A stretch of 64,000 nucleotides of DNA from Nocardioides sp. PD653-B2. Lineage in GTDB: Bacteria > Actinomycetota > Actinomycetes > Propionibacteriales > Nocardioidaceae. Location: contig NZ_BDJE01000040.1 of assembly GCF_002117935.1 (NCBI RefSeq), forward strand, positions 41,124-105,123, in the 5' to 3' direction. This document shows positions 1 to 7,869 of this stretch, piece after piece. Every line of letters begins with the position of its first letter. Position 1 is the first letter of the stretch. The translations under genes and the position numbers were made by a program. The notes under the pieces are model-generated. The model saw only the letters and a list, made by a program, of their open reading frames with translations, did no database searches and was not told the DNA's origin.

Positions 1-323
1 CCCCCGACCCGACGGTCGCGGAGGACGTCCCCAGCCCTCTCGACGACACGCCGCGGGCGTCGCTCGCGGTGACCTGGGCCGCGCTCGACTGCATCGGCGG
101 CTGGGCCGGCGACCTGGAGGAGCGGCTGATGGTGCTGGCCCGGATGACGGCGCGGGTCGACGCCCTGCCGGTGGTCGGCGAGGAGCACGTGGTGGTGGGC
201 CTCGCCCTCGGCAGCGACGGCCGCAAGACCTTCACCGCGTCGACGCTGCACGACTCGGACGGCCGGGTCGTCGCCCGGGCCGAGCACGTGTGGGTGGCCG
301 TCGACCCGGCCGCCTTCGCCTGA
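1..323 (+). CDS. Hypothetical protein, C-terminal part (hotdog-fold-like)
   Basis: The start lies before the window. The frame is open from base 3 and stops at TGA 321-323, leaving about 106 residues. A WAALDC segment followed by GGWAGD and an alternating strand pattern toward the C-terminus resemble actinobacterial hotdog-fold, thioesterase-like proteins, but no catalytic residue can be named. Function is unassigned. It ends 15 bp before the glucosidase start on the same strand; that gene has its own -10 box, so the two need not be co-transcribed. Confidence 0.55.
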   Translation, partial: PDPTVAEDVPSPLDDTPRASLAVTWAALDCIGGWAGDLEERLMVLARMTARVDALPVVGEEHVVVGLALGSDGRKTFTASTLHDSDGRVVARAEHVWVAVDPAAFA

Positions 324-325
324 TC

Positions 326-331
326 TACGAT
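326..331 (+). promoter_or_regulatory. -10 box TACGAT of a probable leaderless transcript
   Basis: TACGAT fits the actinobacterial TAnnnT -10 pattern and ends 7 nt before ATG 339, which would make the A of that ATG the transcription start. This favours 339 over the upstream ATG at 330, which lies inside the box. No convincing -35 is visible. Confidence 0.5.
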
Positions 332-338
332 GGGAGGC

Positions 339-1928
339 ATGAGTTTGAACGATCAAATGGACGCGCAGGAGTGGTGGCGCAACGCCGTCACCTACCAGAT
401 CTACCCCCGCAGCTTCGCCGACGGCAGCGGCGACGGCGTGGGCGACCTGCCCGGCGTCACGGCACGACTGCCCTACCTGCGCGACCTCGGCGTCGACGCG
501 ATCTGGCTGTCGCCCTTCTACACGTCACCGCAGCGCGACCACGGGTACGACGTGGCCGACTACCGCGACATCGACCCGCTGTTCGGCACGCTCGCCGACG
601 CGGACGAGCTCGTCGAGCGCGCCCATGAGCACGGCCTCAAGCTGATCGTCGACCTGGTGCCCAACCACACCTCGGAGGAGCACGTCTGGTTCCAGGCGGC
701 CCTCGCTGCCGGGCCCGGCAGCCCCGAGCGTGCGCGCTACCTCTTCCGCGACAGCGTCGACGACAACCCGCCCAACAACTGGAAGTCCGTCTTCGGCGGC
801 CCCGCCTGGACCCAGGTGCCCGACGGCCAGTGGTACCTCCACCTCTTCGACTCCAGCCAGCCCGACCTCGACTGGCGCAACCCGGAGGTCGGCGACATGT
901 TCGTCGACGTGCTCCGCTTCTGGCTCGACCGCGGGGTCGACGGCTTCCGCGTCGACGTCGCCCACGGCCTGTTCAAGGTGGAGTCCCTGCGCGACCAGGT
1001 GCGCGCCGCGGGCGAGGAGCCGGTCCGGGACGCGTCCGCCGGCGAGTCCATGGTCGAGCTCACCGAGGTCGACGAGCCGATGTGGGACCAGCCCGAGGTG
1101 CACGAGGTCTACCGCCGCTGGCACGAGGTGCTCGCGAAGTACGACGGCGACCGGATGATGGTGGCCGAGGCGTGGACCCAGACACCCGAGTCGATGGCGC
1201 GCTACGTCCGCCCCGACGAGTTCAGCCAGGCCTTCAACTTCGCCTGGCTGCTCGCGCCCTGGTCCGCGCAGGCCTTCTCCGACGTCATCACCGGCACCCT
1301 CGCGGCGGTCGCGCCCGTCGGCGCCTCGCCGACGTGGGTGCTGTCCAACCACGACGTGGTGCGCCACACCACGCGGTACGGCGGCGGCGCCGTCGGGCTG
1401 GCCCGCGCGAAGGCCGCCACGCTCACGATGCTCGCGCTGCCGGGGTCCGCCTACGTCTACCAGGGCGAGGAGCTCGGGCTCGAGCAGGTCGAGGTCGAGC
1501 CCGAGTTCCGCCAGGACCCGCTCTGGCTGCGCACCGGCGAGCCCGGCCGCGACGGCTGCCGGGTCCCGATCCCGTGGAGCGGCACCGCCCCGCCGTACGG
1601 CTTCGGTCCGGGCACCGGCCAGCCCTGGATCCCGCAGCCGGACGACTGGGCCGAGCTGACCGTCGAGGCGGAGACGGCCGATCCCGACTCCACGCTGTCC
1701 TTCTACCGGGCGGCGCTGGCGGCCCGGCGGACGTTCGCGACGACGGCCGGCGACGACATCGAGCTGCTCGACGCGGGCGACGACGTGCTCGCCTTCCGGC
1801 GCGGGCCGGTCACGGTCGTCCTCAACTGCGGCACCGAGCCGGTGGCACTGCCGTCCGGTGAGGTGCTGATGGCCAGCGGCCCGGTCGACGCCGAGCTGCC
1901 GGCCGACACCGCCGTCTGGCTGACCTGA
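339..1928 (+). CDS. GH13 alpha-glucosidase (oligo-1,6-glucosidase-like)
   Basis: A 529-residue cytoplasmic glycoside hydrolase of family 13, expected to release glucose from maltose- or isomaltose-type oligosaccharides. The N-terminus has the family YQIYPRSF strand. The catalytic triad can be placed: nucleophile Asp206 in GFRVDV, acid/base Glu277 in VAEAW, and transition-state Asp339 in SNHDVV. A short all-beta C-terminal domain follows. No signal peptide is present. The start at 339 rests on the -10 box just upstream; ATG 330 and ATG 357 are alternatives. Exact substrate (maltose, trehalose, sucrose isomers) cannot be decided from sequence. It faces the MarR gene, with stops only 4 bp apart. 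Confidence 0.85.
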   Translation: MSLNDQMDAQEWWRNAVTYQIYPRSFADGSGDGVGDLPGVTARLPYLRDLGVDAIWLSPFYTSPQRDHGYDVADYRDIDPLFGTLADADELVERAHEHGLKLIVDLVPNHTSEEHVWFQAALAAGPGSPERARYLFRDSVDDNPPNNWKSVFGGPAWTQVPDGQWYLHLFDSSQPDLDWRNPEVGDMFVDVLRFWLDRGVDGFRVDVAHGLFKVESLRDQVRAAGEEPVRDASAGESMVELTEVDEPMWDQPEVHEVYRRWHEVLAKYDGDRMMVAEAWTQTPESMARYVRPDEFSQAFNFAWLLAPWSAQAFSDVITGTLAAVAPVGASPTWVLSNHDVVRHTTRYGGGAVGLARAKAATLTMLALPGSAYVYQGEELGLEQVEVEPEFRQDPLWLRTGEPGRDGCRVPIPWSGTAPPYGFGPGTGQPWIPQPDDWAELTVEAETADPDSTLSFYRAALAARRTFATTAGDDIELLDAGDDVLAFRRGPVTVVLNCGTEPVALPSGEVLMASGPVDAELPADTAVWLT

Positions 1929-1932
1929 TCGG

Positions 1933-2397
1933 TCAGGCGTCGAGCGCCGCGTTGTAGCGGCCGAGCAGCCGCACGAACTCGGAGAGGTCGGCGTCCGGCC
2001 AGTCCCCCAGGCGGTCGTCGAGCCAGCGGCGGCGGTCGTCCTTGACCTCGGCGAGGCGGGCGCCCGCGTCGACGCTGGCCGACACGAGCGTGGCGCGGCC
2101 GTCGGCCGGGTCGGGCGTGCGGTCGACCAGGCCGAGGTCGACGAGGTGCTGGACCTGGCGACTGATCGCGCCCTTGTCGATGCCGAAGGCCTCCGCCATC
2201 GCGGACGACCGCTGCGGTCCGCGCTGGGCGAGCCAGGAGAGCATGAGGTACGACGAGGACTGCAGGTCCGGGTGCACGGCGCGGGCCCGCTCGCCGATGA
2301 CCCGCCGGATCCGGCGGATCATCACGCCGACCTCCTCCTCGAGGCCGCCGAGCAGGTCGGCCCGGGCGGTCGTCGCCGTGCGCATCGCCGCGCTCAT
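1933..2397 (-). CDS. MarR-family transcriptional regulator
   Basis: A 154-residue winged-helix regulator. The helix-turn-helix lies around residues 63-87 (SSAMAEAFGIDKGAISRQ), and the wing carries the DPADGR signature at 96-101, both typical of MarR. It probably represses the drug exporter encoded just upstream on the same strand and is released by a small-molecule ligand. Its ATG overlaps the exporter's stop (ATGA), so the two are translationally coupled. A perfect 6-bp-arm inverted repeat over the promoter of the pair (4020-4034) is the likely operator, implying autoregulation. The same frame stays open upstream into the exporter gene; that part is antisense noise in another frame. Confidence 0.88.
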   Translation of the reverse strand: MSAAMRTATTARADLLGGLEEEVGVMIRRIRRVIGERARAVHPDLQSSSYLMLSWLAQRGPQRSSAMAEAFGIDKGAISRQVQHLVDLGLVDRTPDPADGRATLVSASVDAGARLAEVKDDRRRWLDDRLGDWPDADLSEFVRLLGRYNAALDA

Positions 2398-4007
2398 TTG
2401 CTCACGTTCGCATCGTGCAGCTCGGCCGCCACCTCGGGCGAGGCCACGGCCTCGGCGTCCAGGTTCGACGTGCGCAGCGGCACCTCGCGGATGAAGAGGA
2501 CACACACGAGCGCGATCAGCGCGAACGGCGCCGCGATCATGAAGATGTTGCCGAACGACTCGCCGAACGCGTGCTCGACGATCCGCCGGGCCGGCCCCGA
2601 GAGCGTGCTCATGTCGGGCACCTCGTGGCTCTCGTGGTCGACGGACCCGCCGGTCGCGGACGCCACGTTGGCCGCGACCTGCGAGGCCAGCAGCGCGCCG
2701 AGCACCGAGACTCCGATCGAGCCGCCCATCGAGCGGAAGAACGCGACGACCGAGCTGGCGGATCCCATGTCGGCCATCTTGACGTTGTTCTGCACCGACA
2801 GCACGAGGTTCTGCATGGTCGCACCGAGGCCGATGCCGAGCATCGCCATGAAGGCCCCGATGGCCACCAGGCTGGTGGTCTCGTCGATGGTGCCGAGCAG
2901 GCCGAGGGCGACGACGACCAGGGCCATGCCGCCGACCAGCCAGCGCTTCCACAGACCGGTCGCACTGATGACCCGGCCGCTCACCACGCTGGAGATCGAC
3001 AGGCCCCCGACCATCGCGATCGACATCAGGCCGGCCGCGGTCGGGCTCATGCCGCGCGCCGTCTGGAAGTACTGGCTCAGGTAGACGGTGGAGCCGAACA
3101 TCGCGACCCCGATCATCACCGAGGCGGTCGTGGCCAGGGCGATGGTGCGGTCCTTGAAGAGGCGCAGCGGGATGATCGGCTCGACCGCGACCTGGGCCTC
3201 GACGTAGATCGCGGCCGCGATGACCGCGATCCCGGCGGCCACGAGGAGCGCGGTCGTGCCCGACGCCCAGGCGAACTGGTTGCCCGCGAGGCTCACCCAG
3301 ACGAGCAGGATCGAGACGCCGGCCACGATGAGCGTGGCACCGAGGTAGTCGATGTGGACCTCACGCTTGACCACGGGCAGGTGCAGGGTCTTCTGGAGCA
3401 GGAAGAAGGCGACCACCGCGAACGGGAGGCCGACGAAGAAGCAGCCGCGCCAGCCGAGGGCCGAGTCGACGATGACGCCGCCGATGAGCGGCCCGCTGAC
3501 GGTGGCGAGGGCGAAGACGGCGCCCAGGTAGCCGGAGTACCGGCCGCGCTCGCGCGGCGACACCATCGTCGCGATGACGACCTGGACCAGGGCGGTGAGG
3601 CCGCCGACCCCGAGGCCCTGCACCACGCGGGCGCCGATGAGGACCCCCATGCTCGGAGCGAGGGCCGCGATCAACGAGCCGATCGTGTAGATCACCAGGG
3701 CGAGCTGGACCAGCAGCTTCTTGCTGAAGAGGTCGGACAGCTTGCCCCAGATGGGGGTGGTGGCGGTCATCGCCAGCAGGGTGGCGACGACGACCCAGGT
3801 GTAGCCGGTCTGGCTGCCGTCGAGGTCGCTGACGATGCGGGGAAGCGCGTTCGTGACCACGGTGCTCGACAGCATCGCGACGAACATGGCCAGGAGCAGG
3901 CCGCTGAGGGCTTCGAGGATCTGGCGGTGGGTCATCTGACCGGCCTCACCCGAGGGCGGGGCAGCGACGGGGGCGGGTGACGCCTGGGACACGGAAGCTC
4001 GATTCAC
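2394..4007 (-). CDS. MFS multidrug efflux transporter (DHA2, 14-TM)
   Basis: About 537 residues with the layout of the EmrB/QacA (DHA2) drug:proton antiporter family. The conserved opening MTHRQILEALSGLL is followed by many hydrophobic helices, the GRVVQGLGVGG loop and the antiporter motif with GPLIGGVIVD. Such proteins export cationic or amphipathic drugs using the proton gradient. The start is uncertain: GTG 4007 lies about 19 nt after the predicted transcription start and is chosen here; ATG 3935 has a better Shine-Dalgarno (GGTGAGG) and begins at the conserved region. It forms an operon with the MarR gene, and substrates cannot be predicted. Confidence 0.85.
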   Translation of the reverse strand: MNRASVSQASPAPVAAPPSGEAGQMTHRQILEALSGLLLAMFVAMLSSTVVTNALPRIVSDLDGSQTGYTWVVVATLLAMTATTPIWGKLSDLFSKKLLVQLALVIYTIGSLIAALAPSMGVLIGARVVQGLGVGGLTALVQVVIATMVSPRERGRYSGYLGAVFALATVSGPLIGGVIVDSALGWRGCFFVGLPFAVVAFFLLQKTLHLPVVKREVHIDYLGATLIVAGVSILLVWVSLAGNQFAWASGTTALLVAAGIAVIAAAIYVEAQVAVEPIIPLRLFKDRTIALATTASVMIGVAMFGSTVYLSQYFQTARGMSPTAAGLMSIAMVGGLSISSVVSGRVISATGLWKRWLVGGMALVVVALGLLGTIDETTSLVAIGAFMAMLGIGLGATMQNLVLSVQNNVKMADMGSASSVVAFFRSMGGSIGVSVLGALLASQVAANVASATGGSVDHESHEVPDMSTLSGPARRIVEHAFGESFGNIFMIAAPFALIALVCVLFIREVPLRTSNLDAEAVASPEVAAELHDANVSK

Positions 4008-4019
4008 GATCGGTAAAAG

Positions 4020-4062
4020 GTTGTCGCGGACAACTATATTCCCGAACGGTTGACATCGGCAA
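4020..4062 (-). promoter_or_regulatory. Promoter and MarR operator of the exporter-marR operon
   Basis: Read on the minus strand: -35 TTGCCG (4062-4057), 18-nt spacer, -10 TATAGT (4038-4033). A perfect palindrome GTTGTC-GCG-GACAAC occupies 4020-4034, overlapping the -10 and expected start site. A looser copy (GGTTG...CAACC) lies across the -35. This geometry is what autorepression by a MarR dimer requires. Confidence 0.65.
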
Positions 4063-4106
4063 CCGATGAGACGCAGGACACCCCCCATCGGCGCAGGTGG
4101 AGCGGG

Positions 4107-4343
4107 TCAGTCGCGCTCGCGCCCCAGAGCGCGGGACAGCTCGGCGACGACGTCCTCACTGGGCGACGCGGCCTGCCGGTTGCTCTCCTCGAGCTGGGCG
4201 AGCAGCTCGGCCCGGTGCACCTTCAGCGAGCGGGGCGCGTCGATGCCGATCCGAACGACGTCACCGCGCACCTCGAGGACGGTGACGGTGATGTCGTCAC
4301 CCAGCACGATGCTCTCACCGGCGCGACGACTGAGAACGAGCAT
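4107..4343 (-). CDS. csrA: CsrA, translational repressor
   Basis: A 78-residue CsrA/RsmA protein: a small dimeric RNA-binding protein that blocks ribosome access at GGA motifs shown in hairpin loops. The start MLVLSRRAGESIVLG and the RIGIDAPRSLKVHR segment, which carries the RNA-contacting arginine, are intact; a charged C-terminal tail of about 20 residues follows. It lies 27 bp after fliW in the flgN-flgK-flgL-fliW-csrA unit, the same neighbourhood as in Bacillus, where FliW sequesters CsrA until flagellin is exported. Several flagellar leaders here carry ACGGAC-loop hairpins that suit it. The Shine-Dalgarno is poor, so translation may depend on fliW coupling. Confidence 0.95.
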   Translation of the reverse strand: MLVLSRRAGESIVLGDDITVTVLEVRGDVVRIGIDAPRSLKVHRAELLAQLEESNRQAASPSEDVVAELSRALGRERD

Positions 4344-4370
4344 GGAATCACGGTACGGGCTGGCGCCCGA

Positions 4371-4814
4371 TCAGCCCAGCAGCGGGGCCGCGACGGGCAG
4401 GCCCGGCTCGTCGAGGACCACCTGCACCGCACGACGGGTCGCGGTGTTGACGAGCACCGGCGCGGCGAGGTTGGCGGTCGTGTCGGCGAGCGACTGTCCG
4501 GCGGTCAGGACGACCAGGACCAGCACGTCCTCGACGGAGCCGATCTCGAGGTCGGCGACGATCGCGTCGTCGACGACGGGTGCGTAGTCGGGGTAGAAGC
4601 GGTCCGGCGGCACCACGAGGAAGCGCAGCCCCGGCTGGTCGAGGGACGTCAGGCTGCAGAGCTCGCCGGCGTCGTCGAGCTGGACCAGCGCGAAGCGGGT
4701 CAGCTCGGGGAAGCCGGGCAGCGGCCGGACCAGCTCGATCACGGGGACGTCGGTCACGGGGTCTCCAGCGGGTCGGGTCGTCCGGGCCATCGTCGTACCG
4801 GGCGCGCCCATCAT
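4371..4814 (-). CDS. fliW: FliW, CsrA antagonist and flagellin-binding assembly factor
   Basis: A 147-residue FliW. In the family it binds newly made flagellin; once flagellin leaves the cell, free FliW binds CsrA and relieves repression of the flagellin mRNA. The IELVRPLPGFPELTRFAL opening and the FLVVPPDRFYPDY segment are recognisable FliW features. ATG 4814 overlaps the flgL stop (ATGA), hence is chosen; ATG 4790 and GTG 4757 are later possibilities, and the first 15-20 residues are not family-conserved. Adjacent csrA strongly supports a FliW-CsrA partner switch. Confidence 0.92.
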   Translation of the reverse strand: MMGAPGTTMARTTRPAGDPVTDVPVIELVRPLPGFPELTRFALVQLDDAGELCSLTSLDQPGLRFLVVPPDRFYPDYAPVVDDAIVADLEIGSVEDVLVLVVLTAGQSLADTTANLAAPVLVNTATRRAVQVVLDEPGLPVAAPLLG

Positions 4815-5725
4815 CGCAGGAAGTCCATCAGGCTCGGCTGCATGACGCGGGAGGTCGCGCCGAGGGCAGCCTGGTAGGCGACCTCCTGGAGCTTCAGGTC
4901 GACGGTGGCCCGCACGATGTCGGTGTTCTCGACCTCGGAGAGCGAGGACGTCAGGCCCAGCTGGGCGTCGCTCGCGGCGGTCCGGGCCTGCTCGATCCGC
5001 TTGGTCCGGGCACCGACGTCGGCCTGCACGTTGGTGATCCGCTTGCCGTCGGCCTCGATCGTGCTCACCGAGCCGATGATCGCGCTCGTGTCCCCGGCCC
5101 GGAGCGCCGTGGCGAGCGCCGTGAGGTGGTCGAAGACGGAGTCGCCGTCAGGCCCGAACGCCGTGGGCCCCTCGACGTCGACCCGGATCTTCGCGCCCTC
5201 GGCGACGATGCGACCCACGCCCCCGGTCGTCACGACCGTGGGCAGGTAGGTGACCGCCCCGGTGCCGGGGTCGACCGCGTAGGCCGCCGAGCCGGCGGTG
5301 ATCCCGCCGAACACCGGCCGGTCGAGGTACGTCGAGTTCGCGGTCGACGCGAGCCCGGCCCGGATCTGGTCGACCTCGGTCGCCAGCGCCTCGCGCGCAG
5401 CCGGGCCGAGCGAGCCGGTGTTGGCGCCCTGGAGCGCGATGTCGTGGGCCCGGCGGACCTGGTCGGTGACGCTCGAGAGTGAGGAGTCGATCTGGTTGAG
5501 CCAGCCCAGCCCGTCGTCCGCGTTGCGGACGTACTGGCCCTGGTCGGCCAGCGACCCACGGATCCGCATCGCCGACGTCGCGCCGGTGGGGTCGTCCGAG
5601 GGCCGGTTGATGATGCGGCCGGTGGTGAGCTGCTCCTGCACCTTGGCCAGGCGGTTGAGGCCGGTCTGCATGCCCGTGAGGGCCTGGTTGCTCAACATCC
5701 CCTGGGTCATCCGCACGGTACCCAT
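4811..5725 (-). CDS. flgL: FlgL, hook-filament junction protein
   Basis: A 304-residue flagellin-like junction protein (HAP3) that joins FlgK to the filament after export. The N-terminal MTQGMLSNQALTGMQTGL and TTGRIINRPSDDPTGA segments are the conserved D0/D1 coiled-coil part, mirrored at the C-terminus by the stretch ending MQPSLMDFLR. It follows flgK directly (stop and start share base 5725) and overlaps fliW by 4 nt, so flgN-flgK-flgL-fliW are tightly coupled. Confidence 0.93.
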   Translation of the reverse strand: MGTVRMTQGMLSNQALTGMQTGLNRLAKVQEQLTTGRIINRPSDDPTGATSAMRIRGSLADQGQYVRNADDGLGWLNQIDSSLSSVTDQVRRAHDIALQGANTGSLGPAAREALATEVDQIRAGLASTANSTYLDRPVFGGITAGSAAYAVDPGTGAVTYLPTVVTTGGVGRIVAEGAKIRVDVEGPTAFGPDGDSVFDHLTALATALRAGDTSAIIGSVSTIEADGKRITNVQADVGARTKRIEQARTAASDAQLGLTSSLSEVENTDIVRATVDLKLQEVAYQAALGATSRVMQPSLMDFLR

Positions 5726-7152
5726 CAGCGCACTCCGGTCCTGTTGATGAGCGTGTCGAGCACCGAGTCGACGGTGGTCATCACCCGGGCGGCCGCCTCG
5801 TAGGCGCGCTGCGCGGCGAGCATGCTCACGGTCTCCTCGTCGAGCGAGACGCCGGCCAGCTGCTCGCGCGCCGAGTCGACCTGCGCGGTGAGGGCGGCCT
5901 GGTTGTCGACGAGGCCCTGGGCCCCGGCCACGGTGCTGCCGAAGCCGTTGACCAGCCGCTGGTAGCGGTCGTCGACGTTGGTGGCGTCCGCGAGCGGGCC
6001 GGCGTTGCCCCCGTCCCTGCTCGCGTCGGCGACCGAGGAGACCGCCACCTGCGCCGCCGTGACGGCGACGCCGAAGCTGTCGAGCTTCGCCAGCGGGTCG
6101 AGACCGGCGGTCGTGTCGAGGTCGAAGAAGGCGCCGCCCGGGGTGCCGGCCGCGTCGTACCCGGCCTGGTGCGCGGTGTTGACCCGGGACACGAGGCTGT
6201 CGACCACGTCGGCGAGCCCGGCGATGTAGGCCGGGAGGTCCACGTCGAGGAGTCGGGCGGTCGCTCCGAGGTCGCCGCCGAGCGACGCCGCCAGCGCGGT
6301 GGTCCCGCCGGTGGTGTCCGGGTCGAGGGTGAACGCGACGGTGCCGGAGGTGGCACTCCCGCCCGCGGCGATGCCGCCGGTGATGGTCAAGGCGGCGGCC
6401 TTCGACCCGGTGACGAGCGCAACCGGCGGATTCTCGGCGGCGAGGACGACGTCCATGCCGCCCTGCGCGTTCTCGGTGGCGGTCGCGCCGGTCATCTCGG
6501 AGAGCCGCAGGGCGAGGGCGTCGCGCTGGTCCATCAGGTTGCTGGTGTCACTGCCGCCGGCCCGGGCGGTCGCGATGGTGCGGTTCGCGGCCGCGAGCTG
6601 CGTCGAGAGGGAGTTGACCTCGTCGACGGCCGACAGGGCGTGGGACCGCTGGTCGGACGCCTCATCGGCGAGATGGTGGGCCTGGAGCTTGACGGCGTCC
6701 ACCACGGTCTCGGCGGCGGACACGACCTGGCTGCGCGCCGCGGCGCTTCCGGGCGCGTTGCCGAGGTCGTGGAACGACTTGCGGAAGTCGGTGAGCGCGG
6801 CCGCGACGCCGGAGTCGCCGGGCTCGGCAAGGCCGGTCTCCACCCGCGCCAGAGCAGCCGCCCGCGCATCGAGGAAGGACTGGCGGCCGTGCTCACGTCG
6901 GACCCGGCTGTCGAGCAGCGCGTCGGTCATCCGGTCCAGCCGGCCGGCCTGCACCCCGTTGCTGCCGAGGCCGTCGGGCCGCGACCAGAGCACCGGCGTC
7001 GTCCCGGAGCCGAGCGTCTCGCCGACCACCCGCCGCCGGACGTAGCCGTCGGTGCCGACGTTCGCGACATTGGTGCTCGCGACGTCCAGGGCGGCCTGCT
7101 GGTAGCGCAGCGCCGTCAGTGCGGTGTTGATGGAGCCGAAGGAGCCGCTCAT
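5725..7152 (-). CDS. flgK: FlgK, hook-associated protein 1
   Basis: A 475-residue HAP1 exported through the flagellar secretion system to cap the hook before FlgL. It starts with the axial-protein signature (SINTALTALRYQQAALDVAS, then NVANVGTDGYVRRR) and ends in the paired axial helix with NQAALTAQ and SMLAAQRAYEAAARVM. It is shorter than enteric FlgK (about 545 residues), mainly in the exposed middle. It starts 1 bp after the flgN stop. Confidence 0.93.
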   Translation of the reverse strand: MSGSFGSINTALTALRYQQAALDVASTNVANVGTDGYVRRRVVGETLGSGTTPVLWSRPDGLGSNGVQAGRLDRMTDALLDSRVRREHGRQSFLDARAAALARVETGLAEPGDSGVAAALTDFRKSFHDLGNAPGSAAARSQVVSAAETVVDAVKLQAHHLADEASDQRSHALSAVDEVNSLSTQLAAANRTIATARAGGSDTSNLMDQRDALALRLSEMTGATATENAQGGMDVVLAAENPPVALVTGSKAAALTITGGIAAGGSATSGTVAFTLDPDTTGGTTALAASLGGDLGATARLLDVDLPAYIAGLADVVDSLVSRVNTAHQAGYDAAGTPGGAFFDLDTTAGLDPLAKLDSFGVAVTAAQVAVSSVADASRDGGNAGPLADATNVDDRYQRLVNGFGSTVAGAQGLVDNQAALTAQVDSAREQLAGVSLDEETVSMLAAQRAYEAAARVMTTVDSVLDTLINRTGVR

Positions 7153-7153
7153 G

Positions 7154-7630
7154 TCACAGGCTCCGATCGAGGCCGGCCGTGCGGGTGGCGCCGACGGTCA
7201 CCGCGCCGGCGGCCGAGTACGTCGTCGCCGGGGTGCCGAGGTCGAGCAGGGTCTCGTGGGCGGCTCGCAGACCGGCGGCGATCAGGCTCCGGGTCGTCGC
7301 AGCGGCGCGGACGATCTCCTCACTCAGGGCCGTGATGGTCTCGCGGTGCTCGGCGAGGATCGTGCTCCAGGGCTCGTCGGCGGCGGCCACGAGGGCACTC
7401 AGGCTGGGATTGGGATCCAGGCCCACGGCGGCCGCGGCCTCGTCGGCGGCGACGGCGCGGAGCAGCTCGATCTCGCGGATCTGGCGGGCCGCCTCCTCGA
7501 CGTCACGCGACGCAGCGGGCAGCCACCGCGCGCGTCCGCTGGACATGACCAGCTCCTCCATCTCGAGTCGGTGGAGCAGGCCCTCCAGGAGCTCCCGCTC
7601 CCGCCACAGGACCCACGTCAGCTTCTCCAC
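7154..7630 (-). CDS. flgN: FlgN-type export chaperone
   Basis: A 158-residue, largely helical protein with a GTG start. Position directly before flgK-flgL and the heptad-rich sequence (REREL, LEGLLHRLEMEELVM) match FlgN, which holds FlgK and FlgL for delivery to the export ATPase. Sequence conservation in this family is low, so the call leans on context. It is first in the minus-strand unit. A sigma-28-like promoter lies about 80 bp upstream (7710-7735) and a GGGGAG element precedes the start by about 10 nt. Confidence 0.8.
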   Translation of the reverse strand: MEKLTWVLWRERELLEGLLHRLEMEELVMSSGRARWLPAASRDVEEAARQIREIELLRAVAADEAAAAVGLDPNPSLSALVAAADEPWSTILAEHRETITALSEEIVRAAATTRSLIAAGLRAAHETLLDLGTPATTYSAAGAVTVGATRTAGLDRSL

Positions 7631-7709
7631 GATGCGTTGCTCCCCTCACGGTCGACGCCCGGTGTCGAACCGGTCTAGACCCGCTCTCAGTGGGGGTCCG
7701 CCCTTGCCA

Positions 7710-7735
7710 ATCGGACGGCGTTCACGCTTGCTGAG
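7710..7735 (-). promoter_or_regulatory. Sigma-28 promoter of flgN-flgK-flgL-fliW-csrA
   Basis: On the minus strand: CTCAGC (7735-7730), exactly 14 nt, TCCGAT (7715-7710). Each half differs by one base from the CTCAGG-N14-GCCGAT pattern found before fliC, flbD and flhA. The expected transcript has a leader of about 70-75 nt; near its start a GGA lies between short G and C runs, a possible weak CsrA site. Confidence 0.6.
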
Positions 7736-7750
7736 GAGTTCGGGATCGCC

Positions 7751-7789
7751 GTCTCGAGCGCCCGTGTCGAGCGCGTGTGTCGAGCGCCA
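7751..7789 (+). repeat. Three 13-bp direct repeats between flgN and fliA
   Basis: GTCTCGAGCGC, GTGTCGAGCGC and GTGTCGAGCGC begin at 7751, 7764 and 7777, exactly 13 bp apart. Regular phasing in a divergent flagellar promoter region suggests binding of a regulator as a short array. No known actinobacterial regulator box is recognised. Confidence 0.5.
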
Positions 7790-7790
7790 C

Positions 7791-7869
7791 ATGCATAAAC
7801 CGCAAGGGTGCTTGCATATTTTTCTGATTTACCGGACAACTACCCACCGCCCGTGCACACTCTGCTCTC
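7791..7869 (+). promoter_or_regulatory. AT-rich fliA promoter region with palindrome
   Basis: This is one of the most AT-rich patches in the window (GCATAAACC, TTGCATATTTTTCTGATTTA). It includes a perfect GCAAG-GGTG-CTTGC inverted repeat at 7802-7815, framed by ATGCA and TGCAT. TTGCAT at 7812-7817 could be a -35, but no clear -10 follows. Presumed control region of fliA. Confidence 0.4.

Noticed and set aside
1933..2952. 339-residue MarR gene model
   Set aside because: The MarR domain begins at 2397; the upstream part is antisense-like Arg/Gly-rich sequence inside the transporter gene.
4008..4088. Exporter start at 4088
   Set aside because: This would begin upstream of the predicted -35/-10 and operator, so it cannot be on the transcript.
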